Assembly (NCBI RefSeq): GCF_014652435.1
Contig: NZ_BMYU01000005.1
Span: forward strand, 62,001-126,000
DNA length: 64,000 nt
Direction of reading: 5' to 3'
Origin: Cognatundibacterium squillarum
Lineage (GTDB): Bacteria; Pseudomonadota; Gammaproteobacteria; Burkholderiales; Burkholderiaceae_D
The position numbers and the translations under genes were made by a program. Shown here one piece after another: positions 8,928 through 19,759 of this stretch. Each line of letters starts with the position of its first letter. The stretch's first letter is position 1. Below the pieces are notes generated by a model that saw nothing but the letters and a program-made list of their open reading frames with translations, was not told the origin of the DNA and did not search any database.

Positions 8928-11540
8928 ATGAAATCGTCCGAAATCCGCGAGAAATTCCTCAGTTTTTTCGAATCTAAAGGACACACACGTGTCCGTTCCT
9001 CCAGCCTGGTACCGGGCAACGATCCGACCCTGCTGTTCACCAACTCCGGTATGGTGCAGTTCAAAGATGTATTCCTTGGTCAGGATCAGCGCGCGTACAC
9101 ACGTGCCACCACAGCGCAGCGCAGTGTGCGCGCCGGTGGTAAGCACAACGATCTGGAAAACGTCGGCTATACCGCACGTCACCATACCTTTTTCGAAATG
9201 CTGGGTAACTTCTCCTTCGGCGATTACTTCAAAAAAGATGCGATCAGCTATGCATGGGAATTGCTGACCACTGTCTACAATCTGCCGGCTGAAAAGCTGA
9301 CAGTGACCGTGTATCACGAAGATGATGAAGCCTACGACATCTGGAAAAACGAGATCGGCGTACCGGCAGAACGCATCATCCGCATCGGCGACAACAAAGG
9401 CGCACGCTACGCATCCGACAATTTCTGGCAAATGGCAGACACTGGTCCTTGCGGTCCGTGTACGGAAATTTTCTACGACCACGGCCCGGACATCTGGGGT
9501 GGCCCACCGGGATCGGATCAGGAAGATGGCGACCGCTTCATCGAAATCTGGAATCTGGTGTTCATGCAATTCAATAAAGATGAGCACGGCGTACTGCATC
9601 CGCTGCCAAAACCATGCGTCGATACCGGCATGGGTATGGAACGTTTGTCTGCAGTATTGCAGCACGTCCACTCCAACTATGAGATTGATACTTTCCAGGC
9701 ACTGATTAAAGCGGCTGCACGCGAAACCGGCTGTACCGATCTGGAAAACAAATCTCTGCGCGTGATTGCGGATCATATCCGTTGCGTCGCTTTCCTGATC
9801 GTGGACGGCGTAATTCCGGGGAATGAAGGTCGCGGCTACGTGCTGCGCCGTATCACCCGTCGCGCACTGCGTCACGGCCATAAACTGGGTCAGACTCAGC
9901 CGTTTTTCTTCAAACTGGTTGCAGATCTGGTTGTTGAAATGGGTAATGCATACCCAGAGCTGGCAGAGCAGGCAGCCCGTGTTGCGGATGTGATTCGTCA
10001 GGAAGAAGAGCGCTTCGGTGAAACACTGGGCAACGGTATGAAGATTCTGGAGGCGGCACTGGCAAAAGACAGTGCGAATCTGGATGGCGTAACCGCTTTC
10101 ACTCTGTACGACACCTACGGCTTCCCGCTGGATCTGACCGCCGATATTTGCCGTGAACGCAATGTCGCACTGGACGAGGCCGGCTTCAACGCAGCGATGG
10201 AAGCTCAGCGTGAAAAAGCGCGTGAAGGCAGCAAATTCAAAATGAATGCAGCGCTCGAATATGCCGGCGATAAAACCCGCTTTACCGGTTACGAGCAACT
10301 GGCGCATGAAGCAAAAATCGTCGCGTTATATGTCGATGGCGTTGCGGTAAACGAGGTGAATGCTGGTCAGAACGCGATCGTGGTACTGGACACTACACCG
10401 TTCTACGCGGAATCCGGTGGTCAGTGCGGCGATGCCGGTGTACTGCTGGGTAGCGATGGTGCGGTGTTTGCCGTTAGCGATACCCTGAAAATTCAGGCAG
10501 ATGTTTTCGGTCACCACGGTGTAGTCACAACAGGCAAACTGACCATCGTGCAAAACGTGAAAGCAGAAGTGAATCAGGAGCGCCGCGCAGCAACCATGCG
10601 TAATCACTCGGCAACCCATCTGATGCACAAAGCGCTGCGCGAAGTACTGGGCGCGCACGTGGCACAGCGTGGCTCGCTGGTCGATCCTGACAAAACCCGT
10701 TTCGACTTCAGCCACAATGCGCCGATGACAGATGAAGAAATCCGTCAGGTAGAAGCGATTGTGAACCGTGAAATTCTGGCTAACCAGGCGACCCGTGCAC
10801 AGCTGATGGCATTTGATGATGCTGTCAAACACGGCGCGATGGCTTTGTTCGGTGAAAAATACGGCGACGAAGTACGTGTACTGGATATCGGTTCCTCACG
10901 CGAACTCTGTGGTGGTACGCACGTCAGTCGCACCGGCGATATCGGTCTGTTCAAAATTGTTTCTGAAGGTGGTGTGGCTGCCGGCATCCGGCGTGTTGAG
11001 GCCGTAACCGGCGAGGCCGCGCTGGCTCTGGTACAGCAACTGAACAATACTGTCGCACAAGCTTCCGCAGCATTACGTACGCAACCGGAAGAATTGCTGA
11101 ACCGTATTGCCCAAGTGCAGGATCAGGTCAAAGGTCTGGAAAAAGAACTGGCGACACTGAAATCCAAACTGGCTTCCAGTCAGGGTGACGAGCTGGTGCA
11201 ACAAGCAGCAGACATCAAAGGCATCAAAGTTCTGGCAGCAACGCTGGAAGGTGCAGACGTGACTGCATTGCGCGAAACCATGGATAAGCTGAAAGACAAG
11301 CTGAAAACGGCTGCCATCGTTCTGGCGTCTGTCAGCGACGGTAAAGTCTCACTGATCGCTGGTGTGACAGCAGATTCAACAGGCAAGATCAAGGCTGGTG
11401 AACTGGTGAATTTTGTCGCTCAGCAAGTCGGTGGCAAAGGTGGTGGTCGTCCGGATATGGCACAGGCAGGTGGTACCAATCCTGCAGCATTGCCAGCTGC
11501 ACTGGCGGCGGTGAACGACTGGGTAGCTGGTAAATTATGA
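8928..11540 (+). CDS. alaS: Alanyl-tRNA synthetase
   Basis: Charges tRNA-Ala and edits mischarged Ser/Gly. Starting at ATG 8928 ([10 protein letters not shown]) the product has 870 residues, the normal length; an upstream in-frame TTG at 8898 is less likely because the family starts at this motif. The class II core is at the N-terminus ([34 protein letters not shown]). The editing domain carries the zinc/catalytic motifs HSATHLMH near residue 557 and CGGTH near residue 660, and the C-Ala domain ends with the glycine-rich [15 protein letters not shown]. The stop overlaps the next gene's ATG by four bases. Confidence 0.98.
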   Translation: MKSSEIREKFLSFFESKGHTRVRSSSLVPGNDPTLLFTNSGMVQFKDVFLGQDQRAYTRATTAQRSVRAGGKHNDLENVGYTARHHTFFEMLGNFSFGDYFKKDAISYAWELLTTVYNLPAEKLTVTVYHEDDEAYDIWKNEIGVPAERIIRIGDNKGARYASDNFWQMADTGPCGPCTEIFYDHGPDIWGGPPGSDQEDGDRFIEIWNLVFMQFNKDEHGVLHPLPKPCVDTGMGMERLSAVLQHVHSNYEIDTFQALIKAAARETGCTDLENKSLRVIADHIRCVAFLIVDGVIPGNEGRGYVLRRITRRALRHGHKLGQTQPFFFKLVADLVVEMGNAYPELAEQAARVADVIRQEEERFGETLGNGMKILEAALAKDSANLDGVTAFTLYDTYGFPLDLTADICRERNVALDEAGFNAAMEAQREKAREGSKFKMNAALEYAGDKTRFTGYEQLAHEAKIVALYVDGVAVNEVNAGQNAIVVLDTTPFYAESGGQCGDAGVLLGSDGAVFAVSDTLKIQADVFGHHGVVTTGKLTIVQNVKAEVNQERRAATMRNHSATHLMHKALREVLGAHVAQRGSLVDPDKTRFDFSHNAPMTDEEIRQVEAIVNREILANQATRAQLMAFDDAVKHGAMALFGEKYGDEVRVLDIGSSRELCGGTHVSRTGDIGLFKIVSEGGVAAGIRRVEAVTGEAALALVQQLNNTVAQASAALRTQPEELLNRIAQVQDQVKGLEKELATLKSKLASSQGDELVQQAADIKGIKVLAATLEGADVTALRETMDKLKDKLKTAAIVLASVSDGKVSLIAGVTADSTGKIKAGELVNFVAQQVGGKGGGRPDMAQAGGTNPAALPAALAAVNDWVAGKL

Positions 11541-12046
11541 TCACCATCCGCCGTGCCGGGCCGGCGGATGCTGCGCAATTGCAGCGTATCAGCGAGGGTG
11601 CCGCCGCCTATGGTGGCACTCTGCAATTACCTTATTCTTCTGTCGATGTCTGGGCTGAACGTTTGCGTCAGTCGTCCGGTGACGACATCGTATTGGTTGC
11701 TGTTGACGGTGAAGAGGTCGTCGGCAGCGCTGGTCTCCATCCCGAAAAAAAGCGTCGCCGTGCACACGTAGCAATGCTGGGTATTACTGTTGCAGAATCC
11801 CATACTGGTCGCGGTATCGGCAGTTTGCTGATGGCTGAGCTGGTACGTCTTGCCGACAATTGGATGCACTTGCTGCGGATCGAGCTGACGGTCTATACCG
11901 ATAACGAAGCAGCGATTCATTTATATCGCAAATTTGGCTTTGAAACGGAAGGCCGGTTAAGGGCTTACGCATTGCGTGACGGCCAGTATGTTGATGCCTT
12001 TTGCATGGCACGTTTGCATCCTCATCCTCCTCAACTGCCAGTCTGA
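11537..12046 (+). CDS. GNAT family N-acetyltransferase
   Basis: 169-residue single GNAT domain. The N-terminal strand [14 protein letters not shown], the acetyl-CoA loop [11 protein letters not shown] near residue 94 and the C-terminal [20 protein letters not shown] give the RimI/YhhY-like fold; the ending [16 protein letters not shown] is common in small-molecule or amino-acid acetyltransferases of the YhhY type. The substrate is unproven. It is translationally coupled to alaS by an ATGA overlap and followed at 10 bases by a NUDIX gene. Confidence 0.88.
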   Translation: MITIRRAGPADAAQLQRISEGAAAYGGTLQLPYSSVDVWAERLRQSSGDDIVLVAVDGEEVVGSAGLHPEKKRRRAHVAMLGITVAESHTGRGIGSLLMAELVRLADNWMHLLRIELTVYTDNEAAIHLYRKFGFETEGRLRAYALRDGQYVDAFCMARLHPHPPQLPV

Positions 12047-12056
12047 AAGGAAACAC

Positions 12057-12575
12057 TTGGACCTGCGATATTGCCCGGTTTGTGCAAAAGAACTGACGCA
12101 ACGCGCTGATGCCGATGATGGGCAAAAGCTGCGTCAGGCTTGTCCGGACGAGCACTGGGTGCACTGGAATAATCCTGTTCCCGTACTTGCAGCGATCGTG
12201 GAATATCAGGACAGAGTTTTGCTGGCGCGTAACGCACTGTGGCCGGAAGGGCATTTTGCGCTGATTGCCGGTTTTCTTGAGCAGGGTGAGTCGCCGGAAC
12301 TCGGGATTGCACGCGAAGTGGCGGAGGAAACCGGCTTGCAGGCTGATCAGGTCAGTCTGGTCGGTGTCTACGGCTTTGAACGCAAAAATCAGCTGATTAT
12401 TGCTTATCATGTGCGCGCCAGCGGAGAGGTGAGTCTGTCACCTGAGCTGGCAGAATTCAAGCTTGTAAAACATGAGGAAATATCTCCCTGGCCAGCGGGT
12501 ACCGGTCCGGCACTATTTGACTGGCTGCGGGCTCAGGGTTATCAGCCTGCCTACAGCGAATGGGGTGCTGGCTGA
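12057..12575 (+). CDS. NUDIX hydrolase with N-terminal zinc-ribbon-like segment
   Basis: 172 residues from a TTG start at 12057, chosen because GAAAGGA lies 6 bases upstream and the protein then begins directly with the conserved LRYCPVCAKEL segment; longer in-frame versions would run deep into the GNAT gene. CPVC plus a later Cys (ACPDEHWVHWNNPVP) resembles the ribbon of NudC-like pyrophosphatases. The NUDIX box is complete: GFLEQGESPELGIAREVAEETGL in pattern GX5EX7REVXEEXGL, near residue 77. It should cleave nucleoside diphosphate-linked compounds; the exact substrate is open. Confidence 0.85.
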   Translation: MDLRYCPVCAKELTQRADADDGQKLRQACPDEHWVHWNNPVPVLAAIVEYQDRVLLARNALWPEGHFALIAGFLEQGESPELGIAREVAEETGLQADQVSLVGVYGFERKNQLIIAYHVRASGEVSLSPELAEFKLVKHEEISPWPAGTGPALFDWLRAQGYQPAYSEWGAG

Positions 12576-12736
12576 TTTTGCACTGAATTAGTGCAAAATG
12601 AAGGTAAAATTTCGTTAAGACTTTAAAGTTTTGTTGCATCTGTGTTGCGTTGCACCATATTGATGAAAAATTCTTGTAGAATTGGTGCATCGTTGTAGTG
12701 TGAGCGGTGAACTTATTCGCCAGTATGGGAAATATC

Positions 12737-12964
12737 ATGCAAATCAATAAAGAACTTGATGCACGCGGACTGAATTGTCCACTGCCGATTCTGAAAACCA
12801 AAAAAGCGCTGGCAGAAATGCTGACAGGGGAGATCCTGCATGTGCTGGCAACAGATCCAGGCTCTGTGCGCGATTTCAAAGCGTTTTCCAAGCAGACCGG
12901 CAATGAACTGGTTGCGCATCAGGAAAACACTAACGAGTTTGAATACTTCATTAAGCGCAAATAA
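12737..12964 (+). CDS. TusA-family sulfur carrier protein
   Basis: 75-residue protein with the TusA/SirA/YedF fold. The invariant CPxP motif appears as GLNCPLPILKTKKAL near residue 14, with Cys as the sulfur-carrying residue. TusA proteins relay sulfur to tRNA 2-thiolation, molybdenum cofactor synthesis or other enzymes; which path applies here is unknown. ATG 12737 is chosen over two in-frame upstream starts because a GGGA site lies 7 bases before it and the family begins here. It is monocistronic with a terminator just downstream. Confidence 0.88.
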   Translation: MQINKELDARGLNCPLPILKTKKALAEMLTGEILHVLATDPGSVRDFKAFSKQTGNELVAHQENTNEFEYFIKRK

Positions 12965-12997
12965 ATTTTGCGCTCTTGAAAATAAGCTGACTTGCAC

Positions 12998-13020
12998 AAC
13001 CCGCTGATGCGGGTTTTTTT
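12998..13020 (+). terminator. Rho-independent terminator after the TusA-like gene
   Basis: Stem AACCCGC (12998-13004) with GCGGGTT (13009-13015), loop TGAT, then seven Ts. The rest of the 350-base gap up to etfB holds an isolated TATAAT at 13172-13177 without a matching -35 box; nothing else was recognised. Confidence 0.85.
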
Positions 13021-13314
13021 GTTGCATCTTTGAGATGTAAATTCCTTTTTTTTCAGCTGTTGATGATGCTGTGCATCATTCTTTGCGACATTTAGATAAT
13101 CCGCTCTAACGTCGCGCAACAAAAAAAGGAACGATCGTGCTAAATTGCGCAAAATGTTGCCGGATTCGATTTATAATCCCTGAGATTTACGTATACGTCA
13201 ATTTGCCCGGAATGGTGCACAATGTCAGTCGGGTGAAGCGACCGCAGCTTGCTGCATCCGCATGACCAATCAACAGTATTTTTTCTGTATTCCTCATTAC
13301 ATAAAGGCAGAACT

Positions 13315-14067
13315 ATGAAAGTCCTGGTACCAGTAAAACGAGTCGTTGATTACAACGTCAAAGTACGTGTGAAAACAGACGGCACAGGCGTTGATATCGC
13401 CAATGTGAAAATGTCGATGAATCCTTTCGATGAAATCGCGGTTGAAGAAGCGACCCGCCTGAAAGAATCTGGTGCAGTCACTGAAGTAGTTGCTGTTTCT
13501 GCCGGTGTAACGCAATGCCAGGAAACACTGCGCACTGCAATGGCAATTGGCGCGGACCGCGGCATTCTGGTGGAAACCGATGCTGAACTGCAGCCTCTGG
13601 CAGTGGCAAAGCTGCTCAAAGCAATCGCTGATAAAGAGCAGCCGCAACTGATTATTCTGGGTAAACAGGCAATCGATGATGATTGCAATCAGACTGGCCA
13701 GATGCTGGCAGCATTGCTGGGCTGGCCGCAGGCAACTTTCGCATCGAAAGTGGTTGTCGCAGATGGTAAAGCCACGGTTACCCGTGAAGTGGATGGCGGT
13801 CTGGAAACGGTTGCACTGACACTGCCAGCGATCGTGACAACGGATCTGCGTCTGAATGAACCACGTTATGTGACGCTGCCGAACATCATGAAAGCGAAAA
13901 AGAAACAGCTGGATGTTGTGAAGCCTGCAGATCTGGGTGTGGATGTGACTTCCCGTGTGAAAACGATCAAAGTTGCAGAGCCTGCAAAACGCAGCGCCGG
14001 TATCAAAGTTGCTGATGCAGCGGCACTGGTCGAAAAACTGAAAACCGAAGCGAAAGTCATCGGCTGA
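13315..14067 (+). CDS. etfB: Electron transfer flavoprotein subunit beta
   Basis: AMP-binding small subunit of the ETF heterodimer, which passes electrons from acyl-CoA dehydrogenases to ETF:quinone oxidoreductase. It has 250 residues from ATG 13315 ([19 protein letters not shown]), the usual length and start; the upstream in-frame extension is not conserved. The signature region [20 protein letters not shown] with [18 protein letters not shown] is present near residues 160-205. It is followed at 80 bases by etfA and then by an acyl-CoA dehydrogenase, one of its electron donors. Confidence 0.97.
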   Translation: MKVLVPVKRVVDYNVKVRVKTDGTGVDIANVKMSMNPFDEIAVEEATRLKESGAVTEVVAVSAGVTQCQETLRTAMAIGADRGILVETDAELQPLAVAKLLKAIADKEQPQLIILGKQAIDDDCNQTGQMLAALLGWPQATFASKVVVADGKATVTREVDGGLETVALTLPAIVTTDLRLNEPRYVTLPNIMKAKKKQLDVVKPADLGVDVTSRVKTIKVAEPAKRSAGIKVADAAALVEKLKTEAKVIG

Positions 14068-14147
14068 GCGCTGACGGCATCAAAACGGATTTGTGATTGA
14101 ATTTGTACAGCAGGCAAGCCTGCTGAATAACATAAGTGGATACCATC

Positions 14148-15080
14148 ATGACTACACTCGTCATCGCTGAACACGACAATGCTGCACTGAAAGGCAGCAC
14201 TCTGAATACCGTTACTGCTGCAGTGAAATGCGGCGGTGATGTACACGTTCTGGTTGCAGGCCACAATGCTGCAGGTGTTGCAGCAGCGGCAGCGCAAATT
14301 GCCGGCGTTTCTAAAGTATTGCACGCAGATGCTGCGCATTTTGCGCACGGTCTGGCAGAGAACGTTGCTGAGCAAGTGCTGGCAGTTGCCGGTGGCTACA
14401 GCCATATTCTGGCGCCTGCTACTTCTTTCGGTAAGAACGTGCTGCCACGCGTTGCAGCGAAACTGGATGTCGCACAGATTTCTGAAATCACCAAAGTAGA
14501 ATCTGCTGACACGTTTGAGCGTCCTATCTACGCCGGTAATGCAATCGCAACAGTGCAGTCTGAAGACGCGGTCAAAGTGATTACTGTGCGTTCAACAGGC
14601 TTTGATGCTGCAGCAGCGACTGGCGGCAGTGCGGCTGTTGAGACTGTTGCAGCTGTTGCTGATTCCGGTAAGTCTGCATTCGTCAGCCTGGAAGTTGCGA
14701 AATCGGATCGTCCTGAACTGACAGCGGCGAAAGTAATTGTTTCCGGTGGCCGCGGTATGGGTTCCGGTGACAATTTCAAAATTCTGGAACCGCTGGCAGA
14801 TAAGCTGGGTGCTGCAATGGGTGCATCCCGTGCTGCTGTGGACGCAGGTTTCGTGCCGAATGACTGGCAGGTTGGTCAGACTGGTAAGATCGTTGCGCCG
14901 CAACTGTATATCGCGGTCGGTATTTCCGGCGCGATCCAGCATCTGGCAGGTATGAAAGACTCCAAAGTGATCGTTGCGATCAATAAAGATCCTGAAGCGC
15001 CGATTTTCTCGGTTGCTGACTACGGTATCGTTGGTGACTTGTTTGAAGTAGTTCCTCAGCTGGTCAAAGAACTGGGCTGA
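14148..15080 (+). CDS. etfA: Electron transfer flavoprotein subunit alpha
   Basis: FAD-binding large subunit of ETF, 310 residues from ATG 14148 ([16 protein letters not shown]). The FAD domain shows [46 protein letters not shown] (near residue 245) and [20 protein letters not shown], all typical. It is co-oriented with etfB and an acyl-CoA dehydrogenase 137 bases downstream, a common fatty-acid oxidation arrangement in Burkholderiales. Confidence 0.97.
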   Translation: MTTLVIAEHDNAALKGSTLNTVTAAVKCGGDVHVLVAGHNAAGVAAAAAQIAGVSKVLHADAAHFAHGLAENVAEQVLAVAGGYSHILAPATSFGKNVLPRVAAKLDVAQISEITKVESADTFERPIYAGNAIATVQSEDAVKVITVRSTGFDAAAATGGSAAVETVAAVADSGKSAFVSLEVAKSDRPELTAAKVIVSGGRGMGSGDNFKILEPLADKLGAAMGASRAAVDAGFVPNDWQVGQTGKIVAPQLYIAVGISGAIQHLAGMKDSKVIVAINKDPEAPIFSVADYGIVGDLFEVVPQLVKELG

Positions 15081-15217
15081 TTTGCAAGCTAAAACCGGCT
15101 TTCGGGCCGGTGCCGGGGCAGAGTTGGTATTTGGTCGCGCCATTGACAGCATGGTCTTTGTTGTTGTGACTCATTGCTGATTTTGCCCCTTTTTCTTTTT
15201 TATTCTTGGGAAATGCT

Positions 15218-17008
15218 ATGAGCTATGTCGCGCCTGTAAAAGATATGCTGTTCGTGATGAATGAACTGGCGAATCTGGCTGAAGTAAATGCCTTGCCTGG
15301 TTGTGAAGATGCAACACCTGAAACTGTGGAAGCAGTACTGGAAGAAAAAGCGAAATTTACTAGTGAAGTGATTGCACCGCTGAACTGGGAAGGTGATAAA
15401 GCACCGAGTTACTGGCATGATGGTCAGGTTACTACAACCAAAGGCTTCAAGGAAGCGTTCCGCATGTTTGCGGAGGCTGGCTGGCAGGGCGTCCAGCATC
15501 CGCAAGAGTTCGGCGGTCAGGGGCTGCCTAAGCTGGTGGCGACACCTTGTCTGGAAATGCTGAATGCGGCAAATATTTCCTTTGCGTTGTGCCCTTTGCT
15601 CAGTGATGGCGCGATCGAAGCATTGCTGACAGCGGGTTCCGATGAGCAAAAAGCAATCTATCTGGAAAATCTGATCTCCGGTAAGTGGACCGGGACGATG
15701 AATCTGACTGAGCCGCAGGCCGGTTCCGATCTGGCACTGGTGCGTTCCCGTGCTGTTCCGCAAGGTGATGGCACTTATAAAGTATTCGGCACCAAGATTT
15801 TCATCACTTACGGTGAACATGATATGGCTGAAAATATCATTCACCTGGTGCTGGCGCGTACTCCGGATGCACCGGAAGGCGTCAAAGGTATTTCTCTGTT
15901 TATCGTGCCGAAATTCCTCGTGAATGCTGATGGCAGTCTCGGTGCGCGTAATGATGCGCACTGTGTTTCTATTGAACACAAACTCGGTATTAAGGCAAGC
16001 CCGACTGCAGTACTGCAGTTTGGTGATCACGGTGGTGCGACCGGTTATCTGGTTGGTGAGGAAAATCGTGGTCTCGAATACATGTTCATTATGATGAACG
16101 CAGCGCGATTCGGCGTTGGTATGCAGGGTATTGGTCTGGCAGAACGTGCGTACCAGAAAGCGGTTCAGTACGCGCGCGACCGCGTGCAGTCACGTGATCT
16201 GGCGGGTTCTGCCGGTCCGGTAGCGATTATTCACCATCCTGACGTGCGCCGTATGTTGATGTCGATGCGTGCGCAGATTGAAGCTTCCCGTGCGCTGGCT
16301 TATGTGGCCGCATCCTACAGCGATATGGCGCATCATCATGCAGACGCAGAAGTACGTAAGCAAAAGCAGGCTGTGTACGAATATCTGGTGCCTATCGTCA
16401 AAGGATGGTCTACCGAATTGTCGCAGGATGTGACTTGTACCGGTGTGCAGGTGCACGGCGGTATGGGCTTTATTGAAGAAACCGGTGCGGCACAGCATTA
16501 CCGTGACGCAAAGATTCTGACGATTTACGAAGGTACAACAGCAATTCAGGCGAATGACCTGGTTGGTCGTAAAACCGCACGTGACGGCGGTGTGGTAGCA
16601 CTGGCAATTCTGGCACAGGTTCGTGCAACTGAAGAGGCATTGGCGCAGTCAGGTGATGCGCAGTTGCAGGCAATTCAGCACCAACTGGCGCAGGGCAGTG
16701 CAGCGCTTGAAGACGTTGTGAAATACGTTGTTGCGAATGTTAAATCTGACATTAAAGGCGTGTTCTCCGGCAGCGTGTTGTATCTGAAGCTGGCGGGTAT
16801 CGTGCTGGGTGGCTGGCAAATGGCACGTGCGGCACTCATCGCGCACGAGAAGCTGCAGACCGGTGATGCTGATAAGGCATTCATGGAAGCCAAAATTGTG
16901 ACAGCACGCTTCTTCGCTGACCACATTCTGTCTGCAGCGCAGGGTATGCGTTCTGCGATTGTCGACGGCAGTGCCGGTGTTATGGGCTTGCCTGAAGAAA
17001 TGTTCTGA
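15218..17008 (+). CDS. Acyl-CoA dehydrogenase, ~600-residue DmdC/FadE-like type
   Basis: FAD-dependent alpha,beta-dehydrogenation of an acyl-CoA, feeding electrons to EtfAB. The 596 residues from ATG 15218 (preceded by a TGGGAAA site) place it in the long bacterial subfamily with an extra N-terminal segment and a C-terminal extension. Signatures: GTMNLTEPQAGSDLALVR near residue 155, KIFITYGEHD, the LGIKASPTAVLQF block, and GGMGFIEETGAAQHYRDAKI with TIYEGTTAIQANDLVGRK near residue 430. Chain-length preference cannot be told. An in-frame TTG at 15206 is a less likely start. Confidence 0.94.
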   Translation: MSYVAPVKDMLFVMNELANLAEVNALPGCEDATPETVEAVLEEKAKFTSEVIAPLNWEGDKAPSYWHDGQVTTTKGFKEAFRMFAEAGWQGVQHPQEFGGQGLPKLVATPCLEMLNAANISFALCPLLSDGAIEALLTAGSDEQKAIYLENLISGKWTGTMNLTEPQAGSDLALVRSRAVPQGDGTYKVFGTKIFITYGEHDMAENIIHLVLARTPDAPEGVKGISLFIVPKFLVNADGSLGARNDAHCVSIEHKLGIKASPTAVLQFGDHGGATGYLVGEENRGLEYMFIMMNAARFGVGMQGIGLAERAYQKAVQYARDRVQSRDLAGSAGPVAIIHHPDVRRMLMSMRAQIEASRALAYVAASYSDMAHHHADAEVRKQKQAVYEYLVPIVKGWSTELSQDVTCTGVQVHGGMGFIEETGAAQHYRDAKILTIYEGTTAIQANDLVGRKTARDGGVVALAILAQVRATEEALAQSGDAQLQAIQHQLAQGSAALEDVVKYVVANVKSDIKGVFSGSVLYLKLAGIVLGGWQMARAALIAHEKLQTGDADKAFMEAKIVTARFFADHILSAAQGMRSAIVDGSAGVMGLPEEMF

Positions 17009-17048
17009 TGAATGTATTCGGCGGGAGGTGGCTGGAGTTCTCCGGAAA

Positions 17049-17459
17049 TCAGCCGTAGGCACCGCCGGTCAGCATTAGATCCAGTGCTCTGGCCAGAATC
17101 GCCAGAATCAGGATGGCCGTCAGGCCGGCAGTCAGTACCAGAATCAATGCTAACTGCCAGCCGGATGCGCTGGGATGCTCACTGAGTGTGTTATAGTGCG
17201 CGTCCCACTTTTCATCGCTTTGCAACCCGCTGAACAGTGCGCTGATCAATCCGGTCAGTGCGGCTGCAATCATCGGGCTCCAGGTCAGCAGACCCGGGGT
17301 GCCAAAGTAAGTGTGTTGTAACCACAGGCTCAGCGGGAAACTGGCTGCTAACAGCCATCCTGCGGGATCTTTTCTGCCGCGCAGATAAAAGCGGTGTGCT
17401 CCGGTCCAACCCAGCGTACTTGCCAGCAATGTGGCGGTGGTTTTGTTTTTATGCATCAC
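17049..17459 (-). CDS. TM2-domain small membrane protein
   Basis: 136 residues with about four hydrophobic segments. The N-terminal ATLLASTLGWTGAHRFYLRG is the TM2 domain hallmark (LGxxGxHRFYLG-like). Function is unknown; TM2 proteins are common, small inner-membrane proteins. It runs convergent to the acyl-CoA dehydrogenase and divergent from rpsP. Confidence 0.75.
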   Translation of the reverse strand: MMHKNKTTATLLASTLGWTGAHRFYLRGRKDPAGWLLAASFPLSLWLQHTYFGTPGLLTWSPMIAAALTGLISALFSGLQSDEKWDAHYNTLSEHPSASGWQLALILVLTAGLTAILILAILARALDLMLTGGAYG

Positions 17460-17553
17460 AATTCTCGCAGATCGTTACAGCGCGGTTGTAGCAGTAAGCG
17501 CCGCGTTTGTACAGAGAAGCTGTGTGCATTTTGTTAATCGTTGCGGATAGTTC

Positions 17554-17583
17554 TTGCCTGTAATTGAAATGCTGGACTATAAT
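17554..17583 (+). promoter_or_regulatory. Sigma-70-type promoter of the rpsP operon
   Basis: TTGCCT (17554-17559) and TATAAT (17578-17583) with an 18-base spacer, about 45 bases before the rpsP ATG. Confidence 0.6.
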
Positions 17584-17627
17584 CTGCAGCTTTTTCCGCG
17601 TTTAGTACATTTTTTTCTGGAAATATT

Positions 17628-17876
17628 ATGGTCGTTATTCGTTTAGCTCGTGGCGGCGCCAAAAAGCGTCCTTTCTACAACATCGTTGTTACTGATTCCC
17701 GTAACCGTCGTGACGGTCGCTTCATCGAGCGTATCGGCTTCTACAACCCAGTAGCAACCGGCAATGCAGAAGAAGTTCGTATCGCTGCTGACCGTCTGGG
17801 TTACTGGCAAGGTGTAGGCGCGCAACTGTCTCCTTCCGTTGCTCGTCTGGTAGCTCAAAGCAAACCAGCTGCTTAA
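17628..17876 (+). CDS. rpsP: 30S ribosomal protein S16
   Basis: 82 residues, the usual size. The N-terminal [20 protein letters not shown] and [18 protein letters not shown] are diagnostic of bS16. It is the first gene of the conserved rpsP-rimM-trmD-rplS operon, with rimM starting 13 bases downstream. Confidence 0.98.
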   Translation: MVVIRLARGGAKKRPFYNIVVTDSRNRRDGRFIERIGFYNPVATGNAEEVRIAADRLGYWQGVGAQLSPSVARLVAQSKPAA

Positions 17877-17889
17877 TAGCTGAAGCAGA

Positions 17890-18432
17890 ATGTCTGCTGA
17901 AATGCATGTTCCTGAAGATCTGGTCCTGGTTGGCCATATCTCGGGAGCATTTGGTATTCAGGGCTGGGTAAAGATTCGTCCTTATTCAGCAGATGCTGAT
18001 GCCCTGTTCAATGCCCGTCAGTGGTGGCTGAATAAGCCGGAACTGCGTGAGATCAATTGCCTCGAGGTAAAGCCTCATGGTGAAGATGTTGTGGCGCGTT
18101 TGCGCGGCGTGGCAGACAGAAATGCGGCAGAAGCATTAAAAGGTTCAACAGTCAGTATCTCCCGTCAGTCTTTCCCGCCTCTTGAGGACGGCGAATTTTA
18201 CTGGGTGGATCTGATTGGTTTGTCCGTACAAAACCTTCAGGGTGATTCGCTGGGTGTGGTCCGTGATCTGATGGATAACGGTGCGCATCCGATTCTGCGT
18301 GTTGCGGCAGCAGAAGTGCCGGAAGCAGAATTGCACAAGTACGAACGTCTGATTCCGTTTGTTGATCAGTTTGTGAAACAGGTTGATTTGCAGGAAAAAC
18401 GCGTTCAGGTGGACTGGGGACTGGACTTCTGA
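17890..18432 (+). CDS. rimM: Ribosome maturation factor RimM
   Basis: Assembly factor that binds S19 in the 30S head. The 180 residues show the RimM N-domain ([20 protein letters not shown], near residue 10) and the C-terminal PRC-barrel ([14 protein letters not shown] and [14 protein letters not shown]). The stop codon overlaps the trmD ATG by one base (TGATG), so translation is coupled. Confidence 0.97.
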   Translation: MSAEMHVPEDLVLVGHISGAFGIQGWVKIRPYSADADALFNARQWWLNKPELREINCLEVKPHGEDVVARLRGVADRNAAEALKGSTVSISRQSFPPLEDGEFYWVDLIGLSVQNLQGDSLGVVRDLMDNGAHPILRVAAAEVPEAELHKYERLIPFVDQFVKQVDLQEKRVQVDWGLDF

Positions 18433-19199
18433 TGACGATGCAGTTTGACGTCGTCACGCTGTTTCCTGAAATGTTCACCGCACTGACACAGTCAGGTGTG
18501 ACGCGCAGAGCGTTTGAGCAGCAAAAAGCCGGATTGCACTTGTGGAATCCGCGCGATTGCACCAGTGACAGGCACCGTACCGTGGACGACAGGCCCTATG
18601 GCGGTGGTCCGGGTATGGTGATGATGCCGGGTCCTTTGCGGGACACGATTACGCTGGCGAAACAACGTCAGGCTGCAGTTACCGGACAGGCTCCGCGTGT
18701 GATTTTCATGTCACCGCAGGGGCAGCCGTTCACGCACCGCAAAGCCGTCGAACTGAGTGCGTTATCCGGTGTCGTGTTGTTGTGTGGCCGTTACGAGGCA
18801 GTTGACCAGCGTTTGCTGGACAATTGTGTGGATGAAGAAATCAGCCTCGGCGATTTCGTGTTATCCGGTGGCGAGTTGCCTGCAATGGCGGTGATGGATG
18901 CTGTAATCCGGCTGTTACCGGGTGTACTGCACGACGCAGATTCTGCGGTGCAGGACAGTTTCGTGAATGGCTTACTGGATTGCCCGCATTACACACGGCC
19001 TGAAGTGTTTGAAGGACAAGCGGTTCCGCCGGTTTTACTGGGCGGAAATCATGCGGAAATTGAAAAATGGCGTCGTCAGCGCGCACTGGAATCCAGTGCG
19101 AAAAAACGACCAGACCTGATTCTGCGTGCGCGCGAAGCCGGTTTGCTAAGCCGTGCTGACGAGCAGTTTTTGAAAAGTTTGACCGGTTCTGTTGAATGA
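18432..19199 (+). CDS. trmD: tRNA (guanine(37)-N1)-methyltransferase
   Basis: Methylates G37 next to the anticodon using S-adenosylmethionine. The 255 residues include the SPOUT trefoil-knot motifs: [18 protein letters not shown] near residue 50, [17 protein letters not shown] near 115, and [18 protein letters not shown] near 135. Its place between rimM and rplS is conserved across proteobacteria. Confidence 0.98.
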   Translation: MTMQFDVVTLFPEMFTALTQSGVTRRAFEQQKAGLHLWNPRDCTSDRHRTVDDRPYGGGPGMVMMPGPLRDTITLAKQRQAAVTGQAPRVIFMSPQGQPFTHRKAVELSALSGVVLLCGRYEAVDQRLLDNCVDEEISLGDFVLSGGELPAMAVMDAVIRLLPGVLHDADSAVQDSFVNGLLDCPHYTRPEVFEGQAVPPVLLGGNHAEIEKWRRQRALESSAKKRPDLILRAREAGLLSRADEQFLKSLTGSVE

Positions 19200-19310
19200 C
19201 AGAATTGGTTTCAAGTGCACAGATCACTGTGCGTTGTTTAACCCCATCCTCTGCCGGGCAGAAGTCAGGTAATGCCTGCGGCGTCGGTAAGATGGCTACT
19301 GGAGTCTGAA

Positions 19311-19694
19311 ATGGATCTGATCCAAAAATTAGAGCAAGAAGAAATTGCTCGTCTGGCTAAAAACGTTCCTGAGTTCGCACCTGGCGACACAGTTGTAGTT
19401 AACGTCAACGTTGTTGAGGGTACTCGCAAACGTGTACAGGCTTACGAAGGCGTTGTTATCTCCCGTCGTAACCGTGGTCTGAACTCTAACTTCATCGTTC
19501 GTAAGATTTCTTCCGGCGAAGGCGTTGAGCGTACATTCCAGCTGTACTCCCCACTGATCGCTTCTATCGAAGTGAAACGTCGCGGTGACGTACGTCGTGC
19601 AAAACTGTACTACCTGCGTGAGCGTTCCGGTAAGTCTGCACGTATCAAAGAAAAACTGCCAGCACGTAAAGTGGTTGCAGAAGTTAAAGCATAA
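19311..19694 (+). CDS. rplS: 50S ribosomal protein L19
   Basis: 127 residues from ATG 19311 ([15 protein letters not shown]); the longer in-frame version from 19272 lacks conservation. bL19 signatures are [40 protein letters not shown] and [20 protein letters not shown]. It closes the rpsP operon, with a terminator 22 bases after the stop. Confidence 0.98.
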   Translation: MDLIQKLEQEEIARLAKNVPEFAPGDTVVVNVNVVEGTRKRVQAYEGVVISRRNRGLNSNFIVRKISSGEGVERTFQLYSPLIASIEVKRRGDVRRAKLYYLRERSGKSARIKEKLPARKVVAEVKA

Positions 19695-19715
19695 TTTATG
19701 CTGCTTTGATTGCAA

Positions 19716-19742
19716 AAAAGGATGCTTCGGCATCCTTTTTGT
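19716..19742 (+). terminator. Rho-independent terminator after rplS
   Basis: Stem AAAAGGATGC (19716-19725) and GCATCCTTTT (19730-19739) closed by a TTCG tetraloop, followed by more Ts. Confidence 0.85.
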
Positions 19743-19759
19743 TTTTGAAAGATGGATTG

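Noticed and set aside
8922..10307. 461-codon open frame antisense to alaS
   Set aside because: Cys/Phe/His-rich composition without any motif; alaS is certain on the other strand.
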